This document shows positions 1 to 6,933 of a stretch of 11,937 bases of DNA, one piece after another. A model generated the notes under the pieces. It saw only the letters and a list, made by a program, of their open reading frames with translations, did no database searches and was not told where the DNA came from. Each line of letters starts with the position of its first letter. Positions within the stretch are counted from its first letter, which is position 1. Location: assembly GCA_021779795.1 (NCBI GenBank), contig JAJXZZ010000046.1, positions 1 through 11,937 on the forward strand, read 5' to 3'. The position numbers were made by a program, and so were the translations under genes. Source of the stretch: Acidobacteriota bacterium. Its GTDB lineage: Bacteria > Acidobacteriota > Vicinamibacteria > Vicinamibacterales > Fen-181.

Positions 1-1
1 G

Positions 2-43
2 GGCCGGCGGGGCGAGGCGGCGCCGCGGGGAGGCGGGCGATGA
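2..43 (+). CDS. Possible 3' end of an upstream gene (partial), ending in an ATGA overlap with the RND permease
   Basis: One frame is open from the left edge and stops at the TGA at 41-43, which overlaps the ATG of the next gene as ATGA. The visible residues are GRRGEAAPRGGGR, a low-complexity Gly/Arg tail. RND permease genes are usually preceded by a periplasmic adaptor (membrane fusion protein) gene, so that is the likeliest identity. Nothing in these 13 codons can confirm it, and chance is a real alternative in such GC-rich DNA. The 4-bp overlap style matches junctions elsewhere in the window. Confidence 0.3.
   Translation, partial: GRRGEAAPRGGGR
27..33 (+). promoter_or_regulatory. Shine-Dalgarno sequence of the RND permease gene
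   Basis: GGGGAGG lies 6 nt before the ATG at 40. This strong site fixes the permease start and fits coupled translation with an upstream cistron. Confidence 0.7.
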
Positions 44-3000
44 AACTCGCGGAAGTCAGCGTCCGGCGACCGGTGTTCGCCGTGATGATGAGCGCGGCGC
101 TGGTCGTGCTCGGCTGGTCCTCGTACCGGACGCTCGGCCTCGACCTGATGCCGAAGACCGACTACCCGACGGTCACCGTCGGCGCGTCGCTGCCCGGGGC
201 GAGCGCCGAGGAGATCGAGACGACGGTGACCAAGCCGATCGAGGCGGCCGTCAACACGATCAACGGCATCGACGAGCTGCGGTGCAGCTCGAGCCAGGGG
301 TACGCGCGCTGCTCGATCTCGTTCGTCCTCGAGCGCGACATCGAGGCGGCCACGCAGGACGTCCGCGACAAGGTCGCGGGCATTCACTTCCCGCGCGACA
401 CGCAGCCGCCCACCGTCACCAAGATCGACCCGGACTCGGCGCCGGTCCTGACGCTCGTGGTGTTCGCGCCGCGCGCGCCGAAGGAGCTGACGCAGATCGC
501 CGACAAGCAGATCAAGCAGGTGCTCGAGACGGTGCAGGACGTCGGCGAGGTGAGCCTGATGGGGCATCGCCAGCGCGAGATCTCGGTCCGGCTGGACCCG
601 ACGCGCCTCACCGCCTACGGCCTGACGACGGCCGAGGTGTTCAACGCCGTGGCCCGGCAGAACGTCGAGACGCCGGGCGGCAGCTTCATCTCGGGGCCGG
701 CCGAGATCGCGATGCGCACGATGGGCCGGCTGCGCGACGTGCGCGACTTCGACGCGATCGTCCTCGCGTACAGCGCGGGGTCGGTGGTCCGGCTGAGCGA
801 CGTCGCGCGCGTCACCGACTCGAACGAGGAGGTCCGGAGCCAGACGCGGCTGTGGGACGCGTCGATGGGGCCGGACGCGCCGGGCGTCAACGCCATCTCG
901 CTCTTCATCCGGAAGCAGTCGGGCACCAACACCGTCGCGGTCGTGGACCGGGTGCTGGCGCGCCTGGATCAGATCAAGGCGACGCTCCCCTCCGACATCG
1001 ACATCCGGCCGACGCGCGACCAGTCGCGGTTCATCCGGAAGTCGTTCGAGGAGATCCAGCTCCACCTGCTGCTGGGCGGCCTGCTGGCCGCGCTGGTCGT
1101 CTTCCTGTTCATCCGGAACCTGCGCGTCACCGTCATCGCCGCCCTCGCGATCCCGACCTCCATCATCGGCACGTTCACGGTGATGAAGGCGCTCGGCTTC
1201 ACGCTCAACAACATGACGATGCTCTCGCTCTCGCTGGCGACCGGCATCGTCATCGACGACGCGATCGTGGTGCTGGAGAACATCTTCCGGTACATCGAGG
1301 AGAAGGGGGCGACGCCGAAGGAGGCGGCCGTCAAGGCGACCGGCGAGATCGGCCTGGCCGTGATGGCCACGACGCTGTCGCTGGTGGTCATCTTCCTGCC
1401 GGTGGCGTTCATGACCGGCCAGGTGGGCCGGTACTTCTACAGCTTCGGCATCTCGTCGGCCACGGCGATCCTGCTGTCGATGTTCGTGTCGTTCACGCTG
1501 ACGCCGGCGCTGTGCGCCTACTGGCTGCGCGCGTCGGACGCCCGGCAGGGGCACCACACGCAGACCAAGGCGCGCGGCGCCTACGCGTGGATGGACCGGC
1601 AGTACGGCCGGATGCTCGAGTGGTCGATGGCGCACCGCGGCCTGATGCTGGCCATCGCGGGCGGCGTCACGCTGTCGGCGGTGCTGCTGTATCCCTACGT
1701 CGGCAAGGAGCTGGTTCCGGACGACGACCAGAGCGAGTTCAGCGCGAACCTGCGGCTGCCGAGGGGAACGAGCTTCGCCCGGACGCTGGAGTACGTCACG
1801 CCGATCGAAGGGGAGCTGCGCCGGGCGCTCGGCGGCAACCTCGACGCCCTGCTGGTGTCGGTCCAGAACGGCAGCGCGAACTACTCGGTGCAGCTGAAGC
1901 CGATCGAGGAGCGCCGGGCGACGCAGCTCCAGCTGATGCAGGCGGCTCGGCGCGTGCTCGGCAAGTACCGCAACGCGCGCACCAGCGTGTCGGGCGGCAC
2001 CGACATCTCGGGCGCCTCGAGCGCGGGCGGCCGCGGCGGCGGCGGCAGCACCAACCGCCTCACGATGATCCTCCAGGGGGCCGACATCGAGGAACTGCAG
2101 AAGCTCGCCTACGCCGGCGACGACATGAAGGGGACGATCCAGCAGCCGGGCGCGTCGTCGCTGCTGGCGAAGATCCGCGAGATCGACGGCGTCACCGACG
2201 CGGACTCGAGCTTCGACCCGACGCAGCCGGAGCTGCGCATCAACATCGACCGCCAGCGCGCCGCCGACATCGGCGTGCCCCTCGATTCGCTGTCCTCGAC
2301 GATGCGGACGCTGGTCGGCGGCGAGGAGGTGTCGAAGTTCAAGGACGGCGACGAGCAGTACTCGGTCCAGCTGCGGCTCGACGACCAGTTCCGCAACGAC
2401 CCGCGGACGATGGGCGACCTGTTCGTCCCGGCGAGCGGCGGCCGCCTGGCGCGCGTCAGCGACGTCGCCAGCCTGACGCTCGACAACGCCCCGGCGTCGA
2501 TCGACCGGTACAACCGGATGCGCCAGATCTCGGTCAACGCGAACCTCGACCGCCTGAAGATCACGCTCGGCGACGCCATCGCGAAGGCGCGCGAGAAGGT
2601 GGGCGAGCTGAACCTGAAGGCCGGCTACCAGGTGACCTTCGGCGGCAGCGCCAAGACGCTCAGCGAGGCGGGCAGCGACTTCGTCCTCGCCATCATCCTG
2701 TCGGTGCTGTTCATCTACATGGTGCTGGCCTCGCAGTTCAACAGCTTCATCCACCCGCTGACGATCATGACGGCGCTGCCGCTCAGCCTGCCGGCCGGCC
2801 TGCTGGCGCTGATGGCCTTCGGGATGACCGTCAACGTCTACAGCGCCATCGGCCTGATGATGCTGTTCGGGATCGTCAAGAAGAACTCGATCCTGCAGGT
2901 GGACTACACCAACACGCTCCGCGCCCAGGGGCTCGACCGCCACCGGGCGATCATCGAGGCGAACCACGTGCGGCTGCGGCCGATCCTGATGACGACGATC

Positions 3001-3261
3001 GCGATCGTCGCCGGGATGCTGCCGATCGCCTTCGGCCGCGGCGCCGGGTCGGGCTCGCGCGCGTCGATGGCGGTCACCATCATCGGCGGGCAGATGCTGT
3101 GCCTGCTGCTGACGCTGCTGGTGACGCCGGTGGTCTACTCGTACTTCGACGGGCTGCGCGAGGCGAAGATCAGCGACCTCGCGGTGAAGCTGTGGGCGAA
3201 GGCCGCCAGGCGTCAGCCGCCGGCGCCCGCGCCGGCCGCCCCCGAGCCGCAGGAACTCTGA
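40..3261 (+). CDS. RND efflux transporter permease, HAE1 family (AcrB/MdtB-like)
   Basis: This is an inner-membrane proton-driven drug/metabolite antiporter that would work as a trimer with a periplasmic adaptor and an outer-membrane channel. Its 1073 residues match the family length of about 1030-1070. It starts with the typical cytoplasmic helix and TM1 (MKLAEVSVRRPVFAVMMS). A large periplasmic porter loop follows, then the TM2-TM6 block at about residues 340-500. The second half repeats this plan, with TM8-TM12 at about 890-1040. The proton-relay residues are present: the Asp pair D406/D407 in GIVIDDAIVV of TM4, and K947/K948 in GIVKKNSI of TM10, matching AcrB D407/D408 and K940. A Gly/Ser-rich stretch at about 651-671 in the second porter domain looks like a lineage insertion. 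The Pro/Ala-rich C-terminus overlaps the convergent HAD gene by 49 bp. The substrate cannot be read from sequence. Heavy-metal type (HME) pumps are a less likely alternative. Confidence 0.95.
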   Translation: MKLAEVSVRRPVFAVMMSAALVVLGWSSYRTLGLDLMPKTDYPTVTVGASLPGASAEEIETTVTKPIEAAVNTINGIDELRCSSSQGYARCSISFVLERDIEAATQDVRDKVAGIHFPRDTQPPTVTKIDPDSAPVLTLVVFAPRAPKELTQIADKQIKQVLETVQDVGEVSLMGHRQREISVRLDPTRLTAYGLTTAEVFNAVARQNVETPGGSFISGPAEIAMRTMGRLRDVRDFDAIVLAYSAGSVVRLSDVARVTDSNEEVRSQTRLWDASMGPDAPGVNAISLFIRKQSGTNTVAVVDRVLARLDQIKATLPSDIDIRPTRDQSRFIRKSFEEIQLHLLLGGLLAALVVFLFIRNLRVTVIAALAIPTSIIGTFTVMKALGFTLNNMTMLSLSLATGIVIDDAIVVLENIFRYIEEKGATPKEAAVKATGEIGLAVMATTLSLVVIFLPVAFMTGQVGRYFYSFGISSATAILLSMFVSFTLTPALCAYWLRASDARQGHHTQTKARGAYAWMDRQYGRMLEWSMAHRGLMLAIAGGVTLSAVLLYPYVGKELVPDDDQSEFSANLRLPRGTSFARTLEYVTPIEGELRRALGGNLDALLVSVQNGSANYSVQLKPIEERRATQLQLMQAARRVLGKYRNARTSVSGGTDISGASSAGGRGGGGSTNRLTMILQGADIEELQKLAYAGDDMKGTIQQPGASSLLAKIREIDGVTDADSSFDPTQPELRINIDRQRAADIGVPLDSLSSTMRTLVGGEEVSKFKDGDEQYSVQLRLDDQFRNDPRTMGDLFVPASGGRLARVSDVASLTLDNAPASIDRYNRMRQISVNANLDRLKITLGDAIAKAREKVGELNLKAGYQVTFGGSAKTLSEAGSDFVLAIILSVLFIYMVLASQFNSFIHPLTIMTALPLSLPAGLLALMAFGMTVNVYSAIGLMMLFGIVKKNSILQVDYTNTLRAQGLDRHRAIIEANHVRLRPILMTTIAIVAGMLPIAFGRGAGSGSRASMAVTIIGGQMLCLLLTLLVTPVVYSYFDGLREAKISDLAVKLWAKAARRQPPAPAPAAPEPQEL

Positions 3262-3926
3262 AGGCGGTCCAGGTAATCCTCGAAGTCGCGGACCGCCAGG
3301 TCCGCGCCCACCGCGGGCGCCAGGAAGACGTCGGGCGGGAAGCTGTTGCAGATGGCCACCGTGCGCATCCCCGCCGCGCGCGCGGCCACGACGCCGATCG
3401 GCGCGTCCTCGAACGCGACGCACGCGGCCGGCGGCACGCCGAGCCGGTCGGCGGCGGCCAGGAACACGTCGGGGAACGGCTTGCCGCGCGCCACCTGGTC
3501 GCTGCGGACGACGGCCGCGAAGCGCGCGGTGAGATCGAGCTGCTCGAGCGTGTGACGCACGTTCTCCGGCGGCGCCGACGTGGCCACGGCCGCCGGGATC
3601 CCCGCCCTGTCCAGGCGGTCGAGCAGCGTCATCAACCCCCGGACCGGCACCAGCCGCCCGGCCGACAGCTCCCGGTAGAGCGCCTCCTTCTCGGCCGCGA
3701 ACGCCGCCTGCTCCTGGTCGGTCAGGTCCCGCCCGAAGAGATCGGGAAAGATGTCGCGGTTGCGCCGCCCGTCGAGCCGCTTGCGGTCCTCGATCGTCAG
3801 CGGCGCCAGGCCGTGCCGGGCGACGAAGACGGCAAACGCCTCCATGTGCACCGCCATGTTGTCCACGACCGTGCCGTCGAGGTCGAAGATCGCGCCGCGC
3901 ACTGTCCGTACTGTCGGGATGGTCAT
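3213..3926 (-). CDS. HAD-superfamily hydrolase, beta-phosphoglucomutase-like (subfamily IA)
   Basis: This is a soluble 237-residue phosphatase or phosphomutase of the haloacid dehalogenase superfamily. All four HAD motifs are visible. Motif I is FDLDGT with nucleophile D15 and acid D17. Motif II is ATSAPP with T116/S117. The motif III lysine is K149 in RGKPFPD. Motif IV is FEDAPIGV with E173/D174. Residues 20-90 form a helical cap carrying GRRNRDIF. The ATG overlaps the stop of the HMG-CoA lyase gene as ATGA, so it is the last gene of the minus-strand operon. Its C-terminal tail is Gly/Ala-rich and is encoded antisense to the RND permease 3' end. The substrate is unknown. No step of leucine catabolism needs such an enzyme, so it may be a housekeeping or metabolite-repair phosphatase carried along with the operon. 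Confidence 0.9.
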   Translation of the reverse strand: MTIPTVRTVRGAIFDLDGTVVDNMAVHMEAFAVFVARHGLAPLTIEDRKRLDGRRNRDIFPDLFGRDLTDQEQAAFAAEKEALYRELSAGRLVPVRGLMTLLDRLDRAGIPAAVATSAPPENVRHTLEQLDLTARFAAVVRSDQVARGKPFPDVFLAAADRLGVPPAACVAFEDAPIGVVAARAAGMRTVAICNSFPPDVFLAPAVGADLAVRDFEDYLDRLQSSCGSGAAGAGAGG

Positions 3927-4843
3927 GCCGTCCGCTTCCGCCGTTCCGCCTGGTAGACCTTCGAGGGCAGGGGGTGATCGAGCCGGGGTTCCAGGAACGC
4001 CGAGGCCGAGACCAGCGCCTGGAGGTTCACGCCGGTCGCGAGGCCGAGGCCGTCGAGCAGGTAGACCAGGTCCTCGGTGGCCAGGTTGCCCGCCGCGCCG
4101 GGGGCGAACGGGCAGCCGCCGAGGCCGCCGGCCGACGCGTCGAAGGTGGTGATGCCGAGCGACAGCGCCATCAGCACATTCGCCAGGCCGGTGCCGCGCG
4201 TGTCGTGGAAATGCAGCGCCGTCGCGCCAACGGGCACGGCGTGCCGCGTCTGCTCGAGCAGCGAGCGCACCTGCCCGGGGTGCGCGATGCCGATCGTGTC
4301 GCTCAGGACGACTTCGTACGCGCCCATCGCAAGCAGGCGGTCGGCCAGGCCGACCACGCGCGCCTCGGGCACCTCGCCCTCGTAGGGGCAGCCGAAGCAG
4401 GTGGAGAGGTAGCCGCGCACGCGGACGCCCGCCGCGAGGGCCGCCCGCGCCACCTCGCCGTAGATCGCCAGCGACTCGTCGATCCCCCGGTTGATGTTGT
4501 GGCGGCTGAACGTCTCGGAGGCGGCGGCGAAGATCGCAACCTCGGGGACGCCTGCCGCCAGCGCGCGCTCGAGCCCCTCGAGGTTGGGCACGAGCGCCGA
4601 GAAGGTGACGCCGGGGCGGCGGGGCAGGCCGCGCACCACCGCGTCGGCGTCGGCCATCTGCGGCACCCGGCGCGGGCTGACGAACGCGCCCACCTCGATC
4701 GCGCGCAGGCCGGCATCCGCGAGGCGGGCGACAAACGCGATCTTGTCCCCGGTGGACACCGCGGCGCGCTCGTTCTGCAGGCCGTCCCGCGGGCCGACCT
4801 CGACGATGCGAACCGCGGTGCCGGCCGGCGGGAGGCCGGTCAT
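3923..4843 (-). CDS. liuE: Hydroxymethylglutaryl-CoA lyase
   Basis: It cleaves 3-hydroxy-3-methylglutaryl-CoA to acetyl-CoA and acetoacetate, the last step of leucine/isovalerate degradation. The 306 residues form a single HMGL-like TIM barrel. Catalytic and metal-binding signatures are intact: R19/D20 in VGPRDGLQNE, H211 and H213 in HFHDTRG, and the lid cysteine C244 in GGLGGCPFAPGAAGN, which is the family active-site signature. The chosen ATG at 4843 overlaps the stop of the carrier-protein gene as ATGA and has GGAG 5 nt upstream. A longer reading from 4894 would add 17 residues that fall within the carrier gene and looks spurious. It is followed by a 4-bp overlap with the HAD gene. The related synthase-type DRE-TIM enzymes are excluded by the GGLGGCP signature. 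Confidence 0.96.
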   Translation of the reverse strand: MTGLPPAGTAVRIVEVGPRDGLQNERAAVSTGDKIAFVARLADAGLRAIEVGAFVSPRRVPQMADADAVVRGLPRRPGVTFSALVPNLEGLERALAAGVPEVAIFAAASETFSRHNINRGIDESLAIYGEVARAALAAGVRVRGYLSTCFGCPYEGEVPEARVVGLADRLLAMGAYEVVLSDTIGIAHPGQVRSLLEQTRHAVPVGATALHFHDTRGTGLANVLMALSLGITTFDASAGGLGGCPFAPGAAGNLATEDLVYLLDGLGLATGVNLQALVSASAFLEPRLDHPLPSKVYQAERRKRTA

Positions 4844-5322
4844 TCCAGCTCCACGAGGGGCACGCCCGGCTGGACCAGCTCGCCAACCTTGCACGACACG
4901 CTGCCGACGACGCCGTCGCGCGGCGCGCGCACCGGCAGCTCCATCTTCATCGCCTCGAGCTTCAGCAGGATGTCGCCCTTGGCGACCTGGCTGCCGGGCT
5001 CGACCATGACCGCGGTGACCTTGGCGGGCATGGGCGCAACGATGGCGTCGGCCGCCGATCGGCCGCCGCGCGCGCGCCGTCCCGACCCGTCGCCGACCGT
5101 GAGCTCGTACACCTCGCCGTCCACGAACACCTGCCGCGCGTCGCCCGCGGCGTGGACGACGACCCGGCGCCAGCGCTCGCCGTCGCGCACGCGGAGCACG
5201 CCCTGGCCGTCTGCCGCCACGGTCACCGGCGCCTCGTCGTCCACGTGCGCCTCTCCGGCAGGCGACAGCGTCACCTTGTGCTCGATCTCGCCGTGCCTCA
5301 CGGTGAACGCGCCGGTTCGCAT
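4840..5322 (-). CDS. Biotinyl carrier protein with BT-like domain (detached C-terminal part of 3-methylcrotonyl-CoA carboxylase alpha)
   Basis: This protein carries the biotin that shuttles carboxyl groups from the biotin carboxylase to the carboxyltransferase. Of its 160 residues, about 1-78 form a beta-rich region like the BT (biotin carboxylase/carboxyltransferase interaction) domain of fused alpha subunits. A short Arg/Gly-rich linker follows. Residues 91-160 are the biotinyl domain, with the biotinylation motif EAMKME at 123-128 and target lysine K126. It ends in VPLVELE, a normal terminus for this domain. Joined to the biotin carboxylase (497 residues) it gives 657, about the length of a single fused alpha chain. 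The ATG at 5322 has AGGAG 9 nt upstream. The 117-nt gap to the biotin carboxylase is the widest in the operon and contains a heptamer array. It overlaps the HMG-CoA lyase start by 4 bp. Confidence 0.93.
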   Translation of the reverse strand: MRTGAFTVRHGEIEHKVTLSPAGEAHVDDEAPVTVAADGQGVLRVRDGERWRRVVVHAAGDARQVFVDGEVYELTVGDGSGRRARGGRSAADAIVAPMPAKVTAVMVEPGSQVAKGDILLKLEAMKMELPVRAPRDGVVGSVSCKVGELVQPGVPLVELE

Positions 5323-5331
5323 CTGGTCACG

Positions 5332-5336
5332 CTCCT
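5332..5336 (-). promoter_or_regulatory. Shine-Dalgarno sequence of the biotinyl carrier gene
   Basis: AGGAG on the minus strand lies 9 nt before the ATG at 5322. It shows that the carrier is translated from its own start and is not only a remnant downstream of a stop codon. It lies outside the heptamer array. Confidence 0.6.
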
Positions 5337-5387
5337 GTGGACCTGCACAGGCATCGGCGCGGTCTTCCGCTCCGACGCCAAGGTCCC

Positions 5388-5443
5388 TTCCTACTTCCTA
5401 CTTCCTACTTCCTACTTCGTACTTCGTACTTCGTACTTCTTAC
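5388..5443. repeat. Tandem heptamer array 1: eight units of TTCNTAC
   Basis: On the plus strand there are four TTCCTAC units, then three TTCGTAC, then one TTCTTAC, with no interruption (56 bp). Only the fourth base varies. On the operon transcript it reads GTAAGAA, GTACGAA, GTAGGAA. It supplies the TAA that ends the biotin carboxylase gene (5442-5440) and one further in-frame TAG. A weak ninth match (TTGTTCC, 5444-5450) lies inside the carboxylase 3' end. The block order of variants is what repeated slippage duplication would leave. Confidence 0.95.
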
Positions 5444-6933
5444 TTGTTCCTCCACCCCCTCAGCCGCTCCCACGGGTCGGGCGCCGAGGGGGCCGCTGTC
5501 TGCCTGCCGGCGACCGCCGGCTCGAAGGCGGCCGCGGCGGCCAGCGCGGCCCGAAGGCCGGGGCCCGTCGGGGATTCGCACAGCGCCTGTCCCTCGCCGT
5601 CGAGGAACGACGTGTCGATCCCGCCCTCGCCGAACCGCGGGTGCTCGAGCACCCTGATGAGGAACGGCACGTTGGTCCGGATGCCGAGGACGACGAACTC
5701 GCGCAGCGCCGCGATCAGCCGCTGGCGGGCGGCCTCGCGCGTCTCGGCCGACGAGATCAGCTTGGCCAGCAGCGGGTCGTAGTGGACGCTGACCTCGTCC
5801 CCCTCGGCCGCGCCGCCGTCCACGCGGATGCCCGGCCCGCGCGGCTCGCGGTAGACGGCCAGCGTGCCGGCCTGCGGCAGGAAGCCGCTGCCGGGATCCT
5901 CGGCGTAGATGCGGCACTCGATGGCGTGTCCGCGCTGGGCCAGCTCGGACTGGCGCCACGGGACCTCTCCGCCCGCGGCCACCTCGAGCTGGGCGCGCAC
6001 CAGGTCCACGCCCGTCACGGCCTCGGTGACCGGGTGCTCGACCTGCAGCCGCGTGTTCATCTCGAGGAAGTAGAACCGGGCGTCCGCCCCGCTTCCTTCG
6101 ACGAGGAACTCGATCGTCCCGGCGTTCCGGTAGCCCATGTGGCGCGCCAGCGAGGTGGCCGCCTCGCACATCCGGGCCCGCAGGCCGGGCGTGATCCAGG
6201 GCGAGGGCGTCTCTTCGACGATCTTCTGGTGGCGGCGCTGGATCGAGCAGTCGCGCTCGAACAGGTGGACCGCGTCGCCGCGGCCGTCGCCGAGCACCTG
6301 GACCTCGACGTGGCGCGGGCGCTCGATGAGCCGCTCGAAGTAGATCGTCGAGTCGCCGAAGGCGGCCCCCGCCTCGTGCCGGGCCGACGCGCACGCCTCG
6401 GCCAGGTCGCGCGCCGAGGCGACGACGCGCATCCCCTTGCCGCCGCCGCCCGCCGACGCCTTCACGAGCAGCGGGTAGCCGACCTCGTCGGCCGCGGCGC
6501 GCAGCGACCGGTCGTCCTGCGTCTTCGGCGTGCCGCCGGGGACGACGGGCAGGCCGGCGGCCATGGCCTCGGCCCGCGCCTGGATCTTCGACCCCATGCT
6601 GGCGATGACCGACGCGGGCGGGCCGACAAAGACCAGGCCGGCCTCCTCGCAGGCGGCCGCAAACGGCGCGTTCTCGGCCAGGAACCCGTACCCGGGGTGG
6701 ACGGCGTCGGCGCCCGTGCTGCGGGCCGCCTCGATATGGTGCGAGGCCACGAGGTAGCTGGCCGCGGCGGGCGGCGGGCCGATCGGCACGGCCATGTCGG
6801 CGAGGGCGACGTGGCGGGCATCGGCATCGGCCTCCGAATAGACCGCCACCGTCTCGATGCCCATCTCGCGGCAGGCCCGGATGATCCGGACGGCGATCTC
6901 TCCCCGGTTGGCGACGAGCAGCCGGCGGATCAC
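5440..6933 (-). CDS. liuD: Biotin carboxylase subunit of an acyl-CoA carboxylase (3-methylcrotonyl-CoA carboxylase alpha, N-terminal part)
   Basis: This ATP-dependent enzyme carboxylates the biotin of the carrier protein encoded next door. It has 497 residues: an N-terminal domain starting IRRLLVANRGEIAVRII, then an ATP-grasp domain with the glycine-rich loop GGGGKGMR (about 160-168), HVEVQVLGD (about 205), and the metal/catalytic stretch FLEMNTRLQVEHPVTE (about 287-302), then the C-terminal biotin carboxylase domain. It ends in DPWERLRGWRNK. A DPW..GWR.N linker is where fused alpha subunits, as I recall them, run on into the BT domain; here the stop follows at once, inside the heptamer array. 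The GTG at 6933 is preferred because it overlaps the hydratase stop as GTGA, has GGGAGGG just upstream, and starts at the usual family position. A GTG at 6945 is the alternative. Acetyl- or propionyl-CoA carboxylase roles are less likely given the liu context. Confidence 0.95.
   Translation of the reverse strand: MIRRLLVANRGEIAVRIIRACREMGIETVAVYSEADADARHVALADMAVPIGPPPAAASYLVASHHIEAARSTGADAVHPGYGFLAENAPFAAACEEAGLVFVGPPASVIASMGSKIQARAEAMAAGLPVVPGGTPKTQDDRSLRAAADEVGYPLLVKASAGGGGKGMRVVASARDLAEACASARHEAGAAFGDSTIYFERLIERPRHVEVQVLGDGRGDAVHLFERDCSIQRRHQKIVEETPSPWITPGLRARMCEAATSLARHMGYRNAGTIEFLVEGSGADARFYFLEMNTRLQVEHPVTEAVTGVDLVRAQLEVAAGGEVPWRQSELAQRGHAIECRIYAEDPGSGFLPQAGTLAVYREPRGPGIRVDGGAAEGDEVSVHYDPLLAKLISSAETREAARQRLIAALREFVVLGIRTNVPFLIRVLEHPRFGEGGIDTSFLDGEGQALCESPTGPGLRAALAAAAAFEPAVAGRQTAAPSAPDPWERLRGWRNK

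Noticed and set aside
282..3956. Very long open frame on the plus strand through and beyond the RND permease gene.
   Set aside because: Its product is Arg/Ala/Gly/Pro-rich with no domain pattern. It is the shadow of the permease in another frame, as expected in high-GC DNA.
5323..5442. A sequencing error or single frameshift splitting one fused alpha-subunit gene.
   Set aside because: The two ORFs are in the same frame and two separate stops lie between them. The carrier also has its own well-spaced AGGAG and ATG, so a single base error does not explain the break.
5388..5443. A CRISPR array or other spacer-containing repeat locus.
   Set aside because: The units are 7 bp, directly adjacent, with no spacers and no cas-like genes nearby.
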